DNA of 64,000 bases from JAZNGX01 sp045576675 (GTDB taxonomy: Bacteria; Bacillota; Clostridia; Monoglobales; Firm-18). A program made the translations under genes and the position numbers. The stretch is from contig JAZNGX010000176.1 in NCBI GenBank assembly GCA_045576675.1, positions 5,157 through 69,156 of the forward strand, read 5' to 3'. Below are positions 44,299 through 52,175 of the stretch, in pieces. Position 1 is the first letter of the stretch; each line of letters begins with the position of its first letter. Below the pieces are notes generated by a model. It saw nothing but the letters and a program-made list of their open reading frames with translations, was not told the DNA's origin and did not search any database.

Positions 44299-44448
44299 CT
44301 ACTGCTTTTTCTCTACAATATGCTCGGCACAGCTTTTAAGCTGTTCAACTGACGTTATTATTATTCCTGACTGCATTATTGAATCCTGAATAAATGCTGG
44401 CAATGTTTCAAAATACTGCTGAATCTGCGGATCGTCAAACTGTTTCAT
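44299..44448 (-). CDS. Small conserved-looking protein, 49 aa
   Basis: A 49-codon gene with a perfect ribosome site GGAGGTG six bases before its ATG. The product is acidic and helical (MKQFDDPQIQQYFETLPAFI onward, ending AEHIVEKKQ), with no membrane helix. A longer open frame extends to 44628 but has no ribosome site and overlaps spoVAD. It is divergent from spoVAD with 64 bases between. Function unknown; similar short genes occur in clostridial sporulation neighbourhoods, which is only an impression. Confidence 0.6.
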   Translation of the reverse strand: MKQFDDPQIQQYFETLPAFIQDSIMQSGIIITSVEQLKSCAEHIVEKKQ

Positions 44449-44512
44449 TTTTTCACCTCCATGCATTATTTTTAACCAAAACATAAATAATAATGTAAAG
44501 AGGTGAAGCGTT

Positions 44513-45532
44513 TTGAAAAAAATCGGCAAACAAACTGCACGCACAACAACCAATATCAAAATAATAAGCAATGCCACCGTTGCAGGAACAAACGAACAAA
44601 AAGGGCCGCTTGGCGGGCGTTTTGACATTTTAATGGATGATGGTTATTATGGTGAAAAAACATGGGAAAAAGCAGAAACAAAAATGCAGCAGGAGGCTGC
44701 AAAAGCCGCAGTAACAAAAGCAGGCTTAAAGCTATCAGACATTGATATTGCATTCGCTGGCGACCTTTTAAATCAATGCACGGGAACAAGCTATGGAATG
44801 CGTGATTTACGCATCCCTTTTTATGGTCTTTACGGAGCCTGCTCAACAATGGCACTCAGTATGTCACTTGGTGCAATGGCAGTAGACAGCAGCTTCGCAA
44901 AATACGCCCTTTGCGGAACAAGCAGTCACTTCTGCAGTTCTGAAAAACAGTTTCGTATGCCACTTGCATACGGCGGTCAGCGTCCGCCCACGGCACAACG
45001 CACAGTTACAGGAAGCGGAATGGTAGTGCTTTCACAATGCGGAACAGGCCCTCATATCACAGAAATCACAGCCGGCAAAATCATTGATAAAGGAATCAAG
45101 GATGGAATGAATATGGGTGCGGCAATGGCACCTGCCGCAGTAGATACCCTGTTAACTCATTTTAATGACACCAACCGTTCACCTGATTATTACGACCTTA
45201 TCGTAACGGGAGATTTGGGGCAGTTGGGCTATGACATAGTTTGTGACCTTATGGTAAAACACGGCTATGATATGAAAAACTACAACGACTGCGGATTGAT
45301 AATTTACGACAACAAGGCTCAAGATACTCATTGCGGCGGAAGCGGATGCGGATGCAGTGCGTTAGTACTTTGTTCATATATTCTCGACCTTATGTCAATC
45401 GGCAAGCTTAACAACGTACTATTTATAGGAACAGGTGCTTTGATGAGCCCAACAAGCACACAGCAAGGTGAATCAATTCCCTCCATTGCCCATGCAGTTG
45501 CAATCTCAAATAAAGGAGTGTGTGACAAATGA
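44513..45532 (+). CDS. spoVAD: SpoVAD, spore dipicolinate-uptake protein
   Basis: The protein has 339 residues and a thiolase-like fold. SpoVAD binds dipicolinic acid and is part of the SpoVA channel that loads it into the forespore. Typical segments are NATVAGTNEQKGPLGGRFD, FYGLYGACSTMALSMSLGA, GTSSHFCSSEKQFRMPL and GGSGCGCSALVL. The start codon is TTG (44513) behind AAAGAGGTGA. No spoVAC lies upstream, although the common clostridial order is spoVAC-spoVAD-spoVAE. Its stop overlaps the spoVAE ATG by four bases. Confidence 0.97.
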   Translation: MKKIGKQTARTTTNIKIISNATVAGTNEQKGPLGGRFDILMDDGYYGEKTWEKAETKMQQEAAKAAVTKAGLKLSDIDIAFAGDLLNQCTGTSYGMRDLRIPFYGLYGACSTMALSMSLGAMAVDSSFAKYALCGTSSHFCSSEKQFRMPLAYGGQRPPTAQRTVTGSGMVVLSQCGTGPHITEITAGKIIDKGIKDGMNMGAAMAPAAVDTLLTHFNDTNRSPDYYDLIVTGDLGQLGYDIVCDLMVKHGYDMKNYNDCGLIIYDNKAQDTHCGGSGCGCSALVLCSYILDLMSIGKLNNVLFIGTGALMSPTSTQQGESIPSIAHAVAISNKGVCDK

Positions 45533-45882
45533 CATATTTTAATGCTTTCTGGGTTGGCGGCCTTTTGTGTGCAATTGCACAAATTCTTATAGACAAAACC
45601 ACCCTGACGCCTGCACGTATACTTGTGCTTTATGTATGCACAGGAGTACTTTTGACAGCAATAGGAATATATCCTGCAATTGTAAAATACGCAGGTGCAG
45701 GTGCAACCGTACCAATTATGGGATTTGGCTATTCTTTATGCAATGGAGTAAAAAAAGCCGTTATGGAGCAAGGCATAATAGGAATTTTCACAGGCAGTAT
45801 AACGGCAACAGCTGCAGGTATAACTGCAGCTGTTGTATTCGCATATATTCTGGCATTATTGTTTAAACCGAAGGAGAAATAA
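45529..45882 (+). CDS. spoVAE: SpoVAE-type membrane protein of the SpoVA channel
   Basis: The protein has 117 residues and about four membrane helices. It begins YFNAFWVGGLLCAIAQIL and contains GATVPIMGFGYSLCNGVKKA, the signature of SpoVAE(b). It is translationally coupled to spoVAD (ATGA). It forms part of the inner-membrane channel for dipicolinic acid and is expected to be expressed in the forespore. Its last 20 bases overlap the convergent NUDIX gene. Confidence 0.95.
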   Translation: MTYFNAFWVGGLLCAIAQILIDKTTLTPARILVLYVCTGVLLTAIGIYPAIVKYAGAGATVPIMGFGYSLCNGVKKAVMEQGIIGIFTGSITATAAGITAAVVFAYILALLFKPKEK

Positions 45883-46408
45883 TAAGATACGCCTTTAAAA
45901 TCAGAGCAACTGTTTTGGCATCGGTAATTTCATTGTTCATACACATATCCTTTAGCTTTTCAAGCGGAATCTTATGAACATCCAGAAATTCATCCTCGTC
46001 AAGCTGTTGCTCTTTTTGCTTTAAGCCTGTGGCAAGGTACATATGAATTATCTCATTTGTGTATCCGGGGCTTGGCAAAATGCAACCAAGATATTCCATA
46101 TTATCTGCAACAAGTCCCGTCTCCTCCCTTAACTCTCTTATGCCACACTCAAGGTGATGCTCACCGGGAGAAAGCTTGCCGGCAGGAGCTTCCAACACAA
46201 CCTGCTTATAAGGACTGCGAAACTGCGAAACCATATATGCATCCATATTTTCGTCAACGGCAAGAACGCCCACACCGCCCGGATGTGTTATAATTTCTCG
46301 TGTTGATGTTTTTCCGTCAGGCAATTCGACAGTTTCAACGTGTAAATTTATAACATGACCATTAAATATCTCTTCTTTTGCAAGTGTTTTTTCTGTTAAT
46401 TTTTCCAT
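45863..46408 (-). CDS. NUDIX hydrolase, ADP-ribose pyrophosphatase type
   Basis: The protein has 181 residues. The Nudix box runs from GKLSPGE through RELREETGL and fits the G-x5-E-x7-RE-U-x-EE-x-G-U rule exactly. The N-terminal beta layer with ELPDGKTSTREIITHPGGVGVLAV and the MVSQFRSPYKQVVLEAPAG segment before the box are those of ADP-ribose diphosphatases, which clear ADP-ribose to AMP and ribose 5-phosphate. It is a single gene, convergent and slightly overlapping with spoVAE. Confidence 0.92.
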   Translation of the reverse strand: MEKLTEKTLAKEEIFNGHVINLHVETVELPDGKTSTREIITHPGGVGVLAVDENMDAYMVSQFRSPYKQVVLEAPAGKLSPGEHHLECGIRELREETGLVADNMEYLGCILPSPGYTNEIIHMYLATGLKQKEQQLDEDEFLDVHKIPLEKLKDMCMNNEITDAKTVALILKAYLIISPSV

Positions 46409-46473
46409 ATCAAAACCCTCTTTCTGTAATTATTCTATCACAAAAACATAAAATATACAAGGAGGAATTACAT

Positions 46474-47619
46474 ATGGAACATTTTGTAAAACCAAGCTAC
46501 GGAAAAATATATCACTTCTGCCACACAAAACAGGGAATATGTGTCAGCAACGGCACTGCCGAATATCAGGTTGTCTTGCCTGACGGAGAGGATGATTTTG
46601 ATGTAACTGTAGATGATAATGACGGAATTCATATGGTATGTCAGAACATTAGCGGAGATATTATTTATATAACAAAAAACGAAGACAAATGGGAGTCGCA
46701 CATACTTATGCAAAGCCGCAGCAGAAAAAGCAGCAAAAAAAATTTTTCTGTTCAAAGAGCAGGCAATCTGTTAAACATTATATATTTGCTTGAATACAAA
46801 AACAGCTACGTTATAACGCACCAGATAATTGAGAACGGAAACCGTACTCCCGATGTGCTTGACTATACCAACGGCGAGTTTTCAGTTGCGAAGGACAGCT
46901 GCAATAATATATATGTACTGTACTACAGCCTTACTTATAAACGCACAGGCTATATGATTTACACCTGGAGCAAAAAAGAATGGACAGAATTTATACCGCT
47001 TAATATTGATGGCATTGTTACGCAACCACATATTCTTATTGACAGATGTGACAATCTTCATATAACGGGCTGTCTTAACAGTGAAATTATATATTATCAG
47101 GATGTTTTACACAGCTTTGGAAAAGGGGAAAATCCAATAATACTGGAAAAAGAAAGTCTTCATCTGCTTTGGGAAAATTCAGCAGACCAAAAAATACGTG
47201 CAGTGTGCAGCACAGATTTCGGAAAATCATTTTCAACACCAACCGAATTTATGGCAGGCAGGTTTTCCACACCAAAAATTTATGCAATATCATATACTCG
47301 TTACGAAAGCTCTTGCAATGCAAACCGTTGCTACGGCTACACAAGTGACGGCACAGTAAAATTCTTTCTAACACCAGATTTTTTCAACATATCCCGCATT
47401 CCGCCAAGACCAAAGGAAACATCACTTTCAAGCGAGATTAAGCAGTTCAGGCAAAAGCTTAATGCCGAGCCGCAAAGTGAGAAAAGCATTATAACGATGC
47501 TTGAAAAATTATCAGTAAAGCTGGATGTTTTGCTTAATGAAACAAAAAGTATAAAAATTCTATTGACAAATCAAAAAAACGAGCATATAATAAAATCAGA
47601 TTTGAGATTAGATGAGTAA
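46474..47619 (+). CDS. Unknown protein with Asp-box, probable beta-propeller, 381 aa
   Basis: I do not recognise this gene. There is no signal peptide. Repeated beta segments of 45-50 residues (VDDNDGIHMVCQ, KDSCNNIYVLYYS, IDRCDNLHITGCL, ESLHLLWEN) suggest a propeller, and CSTDFGKSFSTP is an Asp-box, the turn motif of sialidase-type propellers. The last 60 residues form a coiled coil (EKLSVKLDVLLNETKSIKILL). The start is ATG 46474 behind AAGGAGGAA; the frame is open from 46378 but lacks a site there. It is divergent from the NUDIX gene. A role in sporulation is only guessed from location. Confidence 0.6.
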   Translation: MEHFVKPSYGKIYHFCHTKQGICVSNGTAEYQVVLPDGEDDFDVTVDDNDGIHMVCQNISGDIIYITKNEDKWESHILMQSRSRKSSKKNFSVQRAGNLLNIIYLLEYKNSYVITHQIIENGNRTPDVLDYTNGEFSVAKDSCNNIYVLYYSLTYKRTGYMIYTWSKKEWTEFIPLNIDGIVTQPHILIDRCDNLHITGCLNSEIIYYQDVLHSFGKGENPIILEKESLHLLWENSADQKIRAVCSTDFGKSFSTPTEFMAGRFSTPKIYAISYTRYESSCNANRCYGYTSDGTVKFFLTPDFFNISRIPPRPKETSLSSEIKQFRQKLNAEPQSEKSIITMLEKLSVKLDVLLNETKSIKILLTNQKNEHIIKSDLRLDE

Positions 47620-47635
47620 GAAGAGATTAGATGAG
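47604..47635 (+). repeat. 13-base direct repeat at the end of the Asp-box gene
   Basis: GAGATTAGATGAG occurs at 47604-47616 (spanning the last codons) and again at 47623-47635, a period of 19. Only two copies are seen. Confidence 0.6.
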
Positions 47636-47661
47636 GTCAATACTATCATTGTATATTTATA

Positions 47662-47701
47662 CCCTTTGAGCTTATTTTGTCTCAAAGGGATTTTTATTTT
47701 T
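47662..47701 (+). terminator. intrinsic terminator before the ABC transporter operon
   Basis: A 9-bp perfect stem (ccctttgag / ctcaaaggg) with a 10-base loop is followed by a T-rich run. It lies 17 bases upstream of the next start codon, so it may end the Asp-box transcript or act as an attenuator in the ABC operon leader. Confidence 0.75.
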
Positions 47702-47718
47702 TGAAAGGATGAGTTGAG

Positions 47719-48663
47719 ATGAGAAGAGTAATTAGTGTAGTAATGTCAGTTGTATTGTTAAGCGTTATGCTTACAGCCTGCGGAGGAAAAAACAAAATTG
47801 GTGTAATTCAGTTTGCAGACCATCCCTCGCTTGACAACTGCAGAGAAGGTTTTATCGAAGGGTTAAAAGAAAACGGCTTTATTGACGGAGAAAACATAAC
47901 AATTGATTTTCAGTCAGGGCAGGGTGATATGAACGTCACAACGCAGATTGCACAAACTTTTGCGACAACCGGTACAAAGCTTGTTTGCGGCATTGCAACA
48001 CCTGCGGCACAGGCGGCATACGCAGCGTGCTATGATAAAAATATCCCCGTAATTTTTAATGCAGTATCTGACCCTGTTGCTGCAAAGCTTTCAAAATCAA
48101 AGACAGAAACAATGCCCGGTATCACAGGAATAAGTGACGAGCTACCTGTTCAGGCGCAGCTTGAGCTTATCAGAAAAATACTTCCCGATGCAAAGAAAAT
48201 CGGAATATTGTATACAACCAGTGAAGCAAACTCTGTAAGCACACTTGAAACATACAAGCAGCTTGCACCAATGCTCGGCTTTGAAATAATCGAAAAAGGA
48301 ATTGGCAAGCAAGCGGAAGTTGCACAAGCTGCAGACATTTTGCTGAATCAGGTTGACTGCATATCAAATATGACTGACAATACAGTGGTATCAGCACTGG
48401 CAGTTATTCTTGAAAAAGCAAATGCAAAAGGTATACCTGTTTTCGGCTCTGAAGAAGAACAGGTTAAAAACGGCTGTATTGCATCTGCAGGACTTGACTA
48501 TGTAGAGCTTGGCAAGGCGGCAGGTGTTATGGCGGCAAAGGTTTTAAATGGCGAAAGCATTGATACAATCCCATACGAAACAATCCAGAACCCAATTATA
48601 ACTGTAAACGAAGTTGCTGCACAAAAGCTTGGAATAACAATTCCACAGGATGTACTTGAATAA
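47719..48663 (+). CDS. ABC transporter substrate-binding lipoprotein (TrpX-like)
   Basis: The protein has 314 residues. Lipobox LTAC anchors it outside. The fold is that of the ABC_sub_bind family: KIGVIQFADHPSLDNCREGF, ENGFIDGENITIDFQSGQGD and PVIFNAVSDPVAAKL. Members near this permease/ATPase type import aromatic amino acids in Gram-positive bacteria (TrpXYZ), but other ligands occur. It is the first gene of a three-gene operon and its ribosome site is GAAAGGATGAG. Ligand not shown by the sequence. Confidence 0.88.
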   Translation: MRRVISVVMSVVLLSVMLTACGGKNKIGVIQFADHPSLDNCREGFIEGLKENGFIDGENITIDFQSGQGDMNVTTQIAQTFATTGTKLVCGIATPAAQAAYAACYDKNIPVIFNAVSDPVAAKLSKSKTETMPGITGISDELPVQAQLELIRKILPDAKKIGILYTTSEANSVSTLETYKQLAPMLGFEIIEKGIGKQAEVAQAADILLNQVDCISNMTDNTVVSALAVILEKANAKGIPVFGSEEEQVKNGCIASAGLDYVELGKAAGVMAAKVLNGESIDTIPYETIQNPIITVNEVAAQKLGITIPQDVLE

Positions 48664-48678
48664 TTCGGGAGGTAACAA

Positions 48679-49551
48679 ATGTTAAGCGTAATAACAGGCA
48701 TACTTGAGCAGGGCTTTATATTCAGTATAATGGCACTTGGTGTTTATATAACATATAAAATCCTTGACTTTCCCGACTTATCAGTAGACGGAACCTTTCC
48801 GCTCGGGGCGGCAGTATCAACAGCATTGATATTAAATGGCATTAACCCATGGCTTGCACTTGTTACAGCAGCAATTGCAGGTGGACTTGCCGGCTGTCTT
48901 ACAGGCTTTTTGAACGTAAAGCTTAAAATAAAAGACCTGCTTTCAGGCATACTTACTATGACGGCGTTGTACTCTGTTAATTATCGCATAGCAGGTGCAC
49001 CAAACATATTCTTAATGAACGAGCCGACTATATTCAATATAATTACTGTTCCGCAGGCAATAAAGCCTTATTTTCCGCTTGCACTTATTATTGTAATTGC
49101 ATTTGCAGCAAAGCTTGCATTAGACTGGTATCTTAAAACAAAATCAGGCTTTCTTTTAAAAAGTGCCGGCAACAACACAGGGCTTGTTGTAACGTTGGGA
49201 GAAAACCCGGGTAAAATCAAAATAATAGGTCTTGCCATCGCAAACGGCCTTGCGGCACTTGCAGGAGCAGTAAACTGTCAGCGAATTATGCAATTTGATG
49301 TTTCATCAGGAACAGGTACAATTGTAATGGGGCTTGCAGCAGTTTTAATCGGCGTTAACGTGTTTGCTAAAATACGCAAATTCCGTGTAACAACAGCGGT
49401 AGTTATGGGTATGGTACTGTATAAAGCGTGTATTTCAGTTGCAATCAGTTCTGGACTTCGTGCTTCCGATATGAACCTTGTAATCACAGTGTTATTTGTT
49501 GTTACACTTGTTTCAAATGACTTTTTCAAAAGGAGAAAAACAGATGCTTAA
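48679..49551 (+). CDS. ABC transporter permease (BPD_transp_2 family, TrpY-like)
   Basis: The protein has 290 residues and about eight membrane helices, of the branched-chain/ribose permease class. It carries YKILDFPDLSVDGTFPLGAA at the N-terminus, a hallmark of the permeases paired with ABC_sub_bind proteins. The start codon is ATG 16 bases after the binding protein gene, with GGGAGG. It overlaps the ATPase gene by eight bases. Confidence 0.9.
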   Translation: MLSVITGILEQGFIFSIMALGVYITYKILDFPDLSVDGTFPLGAAVSTALILNGINPWLALVTAAIAGGLAGCLTGFLNVKLKIKDLLSGILTMTALYSVNYRIAGAPNIFLMNEPTIFNIITVPQAIKPYFPLALIIVIAFAAKLALDWYLKTKSGFLLKSAGNNTGLVVTLGENPGKIKIIGLAIANGLAALAGAVNCQRIMQFDVSSGTGTIVMGLAAVLIGVNVFAKIRKFRVTTAVVMGMVLYKACISVAISSGLRASDMNLVITVLFVVTLVSNDFFKRRKTDA

Positions 49552-50317
49552 GCTTGAAAACATAAACAAAACCTTTAATATTGCAACTCCAAACGAAAAA
49601 GTGTTGTTCACAGATTTTAATATTGATATTAAAAAAGGTGAGTTTGTCGGCGTAGTCGGAAGCAATGGTTCGGGAAAAACAACAATGCTTAATATCATTT
49701 CAGGTGATGTTATGCCGGATAGCGGTCACATTTATCTTGAAGGCAACGATATTTCAACTCTGCCGAACTACAAACGTGCAAAAAGGATTGCCAGAGTTTT
49801 TCAAAACCCATCTATGGGAACCTGTTCATCAATGACAATATTTGAAAACCTTTCACTTGCAGACAACAAACTAAAAAGCTATAACCTCACAAAAGGACTG
49901 AATATAAAGGAAAAGGAAAGATACCAAAGTCTTTTAGAGCAGCTTGGTATGGGACTTGAGGACAGACTTGACGATGTTGTGGGACTGCTTTCAGGCGGTC
50001 AGCGTCAGGCAATTTCAGTGATAATGGCAACTATGTCTGAGCCTGAGCTGCTTTTGCTTGATGAGCACACCGCAGCACTTGACCCCAAATCCTCGGACAC
50101 TGTTATGGAGCTTACTCAAAAAATAGTGAGCAGGCAAAATATAACAACACTTATGGTAACACACAACCTTCGTCACGCAGTAAGCTACGGAACAAGAACA
50201 GTTATGATGCACGAAGGGAAAATAATTCTTGATGTATCGGGCGAGGAAAAGAAATCAAAAACAACAGATGATTATCTCAAAATATTTAACGAAATAAGCG
50301 TTGAATGCGGAAATTGA
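49544..50317 (+). CDS. ABC transporter ATP-binding protein (TrpZ-like)
   Basis: The protein has 257 residues. Walker A is VGSNGSGKTTMLNI, the signature LSGGQRQA, Walker B LLLLDEHTAALD, and the switch His lies in MVTHNL. It energises the permease at 48679. The start is at 49544, where AAAGGAG is seven bases upstream and inside the permease gene. Complete and ordinary. Confidence 0.94.
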   Translation: MLKLENINKTFNIATPNEKVLFTDFNIDIKKGEFVGVVGSNGSGKTTMLNIISGDVMPDSGHIYLEGNDISTLPNYKRAKRIARVFQNPSMGTCSSMTIFENLSLADNKLKSYNLTKGLNIKEKERYQSLLEQLGMGLEDRLDDVVGLLSGGQRQAISVIMATMSEPELLLLDEHTAALDPKSSDTVMELTQKIVSRQNITTLMVTHNLRHAVSYGTRTVMMHEGKIILDVSGEEKKSKTTDDYLKIFNEISVECGN

Positions 50318-50318
50318 A

Positions 50319-50352
50319 ATATGCCGGAATGGTGGTATCCATTCCGGCATAT
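50319..50352. terminator. hairpin terminator between ABC ATPase gene and SLOG-like gene
   Basis: A 14-bp perfect stem (atatgccggaatgg / ccattccggcatat) with a 6-base loop lies just after the ATPase stop and three bases from the convergent gene's stop. The tails are only partly T-rich. Confidence 0.75.
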
Positions 50353-50354
50353 TA

Positions 50355-50759
50355 TTATATAATAATGATCTTTTTATTCTTTTTTCGGGCATATCCAAGC
50401 AAATTGTTTTCTTCAATATTGTCACATGGCAAATATATGCATACGTCGCAGACATCAACAACATATCTGTTGCGATAAAATATTTGTGTTTCAACATTCC
50501 CATGAACGTTAAAATAACATACAAAATCATAGTAATTTTCTATAATCGAACCCGCTTTATCCATATTATGATGAACATATATTAACTTACAATTTGTTTT
50601 TCTTACTTCATCCTCGCACATGTATTCAAAATATCCACCTGACCTGCTGTAAAACTCCTTAACACCTCTTTGTATAAGTGTTTCGATTACATTTTCAATT
50701 TTTTTATACTCTTTTTTACTGCCAAAACTATCTTTATAGCCAATAAAACAGCATCTCAT
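50355..50759 (-). CDS. SLOG/DUF1273-like small protein, 134 aa
   Basis: The start MRCCFIGYKDSFG, the following helix with IETLIQRGVKEFYSRS, and the spaced strands KLIYVHHNM, YVVDVCDVCIYLP and KKIIII resemble the SLOG fold (YpsA/DUF1273 relatives), thought to bind nucleotide-like ligands. The usual Gly-rich GG(A/G)xG loop is weak here (SRSGGYFEYMC). It stands alone, divergent from two small HTH genes with 112 bases between. Function unknown. Confidence 0.6.
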   Translation of the reverse strand: MRCCFIGYKDSFGSKKEYKKIENVIETLIQRGVKEFYSRSGGYFEYMCEDEVRKTNCKLIYVHHNMDKAGSIIENYYDFVCYFNVHGNVETQIFYRNRYVVDVCDVCIYLPCDNIEENNLLGYARKKNKKIIII

Positions 50760-50821
50760 AAAACCACCTCAAAACATTATATCACGAAATCAATATATAA
50801 TGCAATAGTCTATATCTTTTT

Positions 50822-50851
50822 ATGACATATATATTAGTATGACATTATAAC
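50822..50851 (+). promoter_or_regulatory. putative promoter with direct repeats for the HTH genes
   Basis: TATGACAT is repeated at 50821-50828 and 50838-50845, a period of 17. ATGACA (50822-50827) and TATAAC (50846-50851) could be -35 and -10 with an 18-base spacer. The repeat could also be the operator of the HTH proteins. Confidence 0.4.
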
Positions 50852-50871
50852 ATTAATATAGAGGTGCAAAT

Positions 50872-51072
50872 ATGGTAAAGCTAAGAGCATTACAGCTACT
50901 TGAAGCAAAAGGTAAAACAAAATATTGGTTATATAAACAGTTGGGTATGAGCTATCAGAATTTTAATAAGATGATAAACAACGAAACAAAATCAATTCAG
51001 TATGAAAATATCGATGCAATGTGTCAAATATTTGAATGTACACCAAACGATTTATTTGAATTTGTTGAATAG
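50872..51072 (+). CDS. Cro/CI (XRE)-type HTH protein, 66 aa
   Basis: The whole protein is one XRE-type helix-turn-helix domain: LEAKGKTKYWLYKQLGMSYQ, then FNKMINNETKSIQYENIDAM and the closing helix CEL-type FECTPNDLFEFV. The ribosome site is AGAGGTG. It precedes a second protein of the same class by 23 bases. Such short forms act as regulators of neighbouring small operons or phage-like elements. Confidence 0.85.
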   Translation: MVKLRALQLLEAKGKTKYWLYKQLGMSYQNFNKMINNETKSIQYENIDAMCQIFECTPNDLFEFVE

Positions 51073-51095
51073 AACAAGAGGTGTATTATAATATT

Positions 51096-51302
51096 ATGAT
51101 TAAGATAATTCTTGAAGAAACGCTGTCAAAAATGAATATTACAAGATATGAGTTGTCAAAACGCACAGGCATACAATATCAGATTATTGATAATTATTAT
51201 AAAAATAAAGTAAAAAGATATGACAGCTATGTTTTGGAAAGGATTTGCGAAGCACTGAATTGCGATGTTTGTGATATAATAAAATATTATGCCAATATTT
51301 AA
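51096..51302 (+). CDS. Second XRE-type HTH protein, 68 aa
   Basis: A single HTH domain: LSKMNITRYELSKRTGIQYQIIDNYYKN, then YVLERICEALNCDVCDIIKY. It is a paralogue of the preceding gene with low identity. I take ATG 51096 as the start, after AAGAGGTG; a GTG at 51081 in frame overlaps that site. The two HTH genes are probably one unit. Confidence 0.8.
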   Translation: MIKIILEETLSKMNITRYELSKRTGIQYQIIDNYYKNKVKRYDSYVLERICEALNCDVCDIIKYYANI

Positions 51303-51375
51303 GTCAGAAAACTGCGTGACAGAAATGATACTTACATTTGTTGCACTGCTTATTAACACATTATAATAGTCGAAG

Positions 51376-51398
51376 CCCCAAGCCGAGAAGGCTTGGGG
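51376..51398. terminator. hairpin between HTH gene and sigG
   Basis: A 9-bp perfect stem (ccccaagcc / ggcttgggg) with a 5-base loop lies between the two convergent genes, so it may serve both. T-rich tails are short (TATAATTT on the plus side). Confidence 0.65.
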
Positions 51399-51404
51399 TA
51401 TAAT

Positions 51405-52175
51405 TTACAAATATTTTCTCATATGATTTAATGCACTTTTTTCAAGCCTTGAAACCTGTGCCTGCGAAATGGAAATTTCGTCTGCAACCTCCATCTGCGT
51501 TTTGCACTGGAAAAATCTCATATTTATTATCATTTTTTCTCTGTCATTAAGATGCTTCATTGCCTCTTTGAGCGAAATATGCTCAAGCCAGCTATCATCC
51601 TGATTTTTTTCGTCGCAAACCTGATCCATAACAAAAAGAGCATCTCCTCCATCGTGGAAAATCGGCTCGTAAAGGGAAATGGGGTCTTGTATAGCATCAA
51701 GTGCCATTACAACATCCTCCTTTGGCATATCAAGCTCCTTTGCAATTTCAACAATTGTCGGCTCTCTGCCATTGGTGTTTGCAAGCTTTTCTTTTACAGA
51801 CAACGCCTTGTACGCTGTGTCACGCAGCGAACGGCTAACCCTTATCGCATTATTGTCACGCAGATAACGCCTGATTTCACCTATAATCATCGGAACTGCA
51901 TATGTCGAAAATTGAACATTAAGGGTTGTATCAAAATTATCTATAGCCTTAATAAGTCCTATGCAGCCAATCTGGAACAAATCATCTGCATTTTCACCTC
52001 TGTTATTAAAACGTCTTATTACACTTAAAACAAGCTTTAAATTACCGTTAATAAACTCCTCACGTGCTGCCTTGTCACCATTTTTTATTCTTTCAAAAAG
52101 CTCTGCTTTTCTTTCTCGTGAAAGTGTTGGCAGCTTGGATGTGTTAACTCCGCATATTTCAACCTTGTTATTAAT
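51405..52175 (-). CDS. sigG: Sporulation sigma factor SigG, probable ATT start
   Basis: The protein has 256 residues. It is the forespore late sigma factor: NKVEICGVNTSKLP at the N-terminus, GNLKLVLSVIRRFNNRGEN, FSTYAVPMIIGEIRRYLRDN (region 2) and TQMEVADEISISQAQVSRLE (region 4), all as in Bacillus SigG (260 aa). The conserved N-terminus reads back to a TAG only six codons before the ATT, with no ATG, GTG or TTG between. ATT at 52175-52173 aligns with the family start, sits behind GGGAGG with about 8 bases spacing, and shares one base with the stop of the upstream protease gene (ATTAA). An internal ATG would remove the first quarter and region 2. Confidence 0.92.
   Translation of the reverse strand: MNNKVEICGVNTSKLPTLSRERKAELFERIKNGDKAAREEFINGNLKLVLSVIRRFNNRGENADDLFQIGCIGLIKAIDNFDTTLNVQFSTYAVPMIIGEIRRYLRDNNAIRVSRSLRDTAYKALSVKEKLANTNGREPTIVEIAKELDMPKEDVVMALDAIQDPISLYEPIFHDGGDALFVMDQVCDEKNQDDSWLEHISLKEAMKHLNDREKMIINMRFFQCKTQMEVADEISISQAQVSRLEKSALNHMRKYL

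Noticed and set aside
44461..44500. sigma-G promoter in front of spoVAD
   Set aside because: GCATT and CATAAAT elements are present but the spacing is about three bases too short for the consensus, so it was not listed as a feature.
44299..44628. A 109-residue gene antisense to spoVAD
   Set aside because: The upstream part overlaps spoVAD and has no ribosome site; only the last 49 codons have a good GGAGGTG site.
47604..47635. CRISPR-like repeat
   Set aside because: Only two 13-base copies with a 6-base gap; no array or cas genes.
51405..51980. SigG as a short 191-residue protein starting at an internal ATG
   Set aside because: It would lack the conserved N-terminus and the first part of region 2, which are intact in frame upstream to the ATT at 52175.
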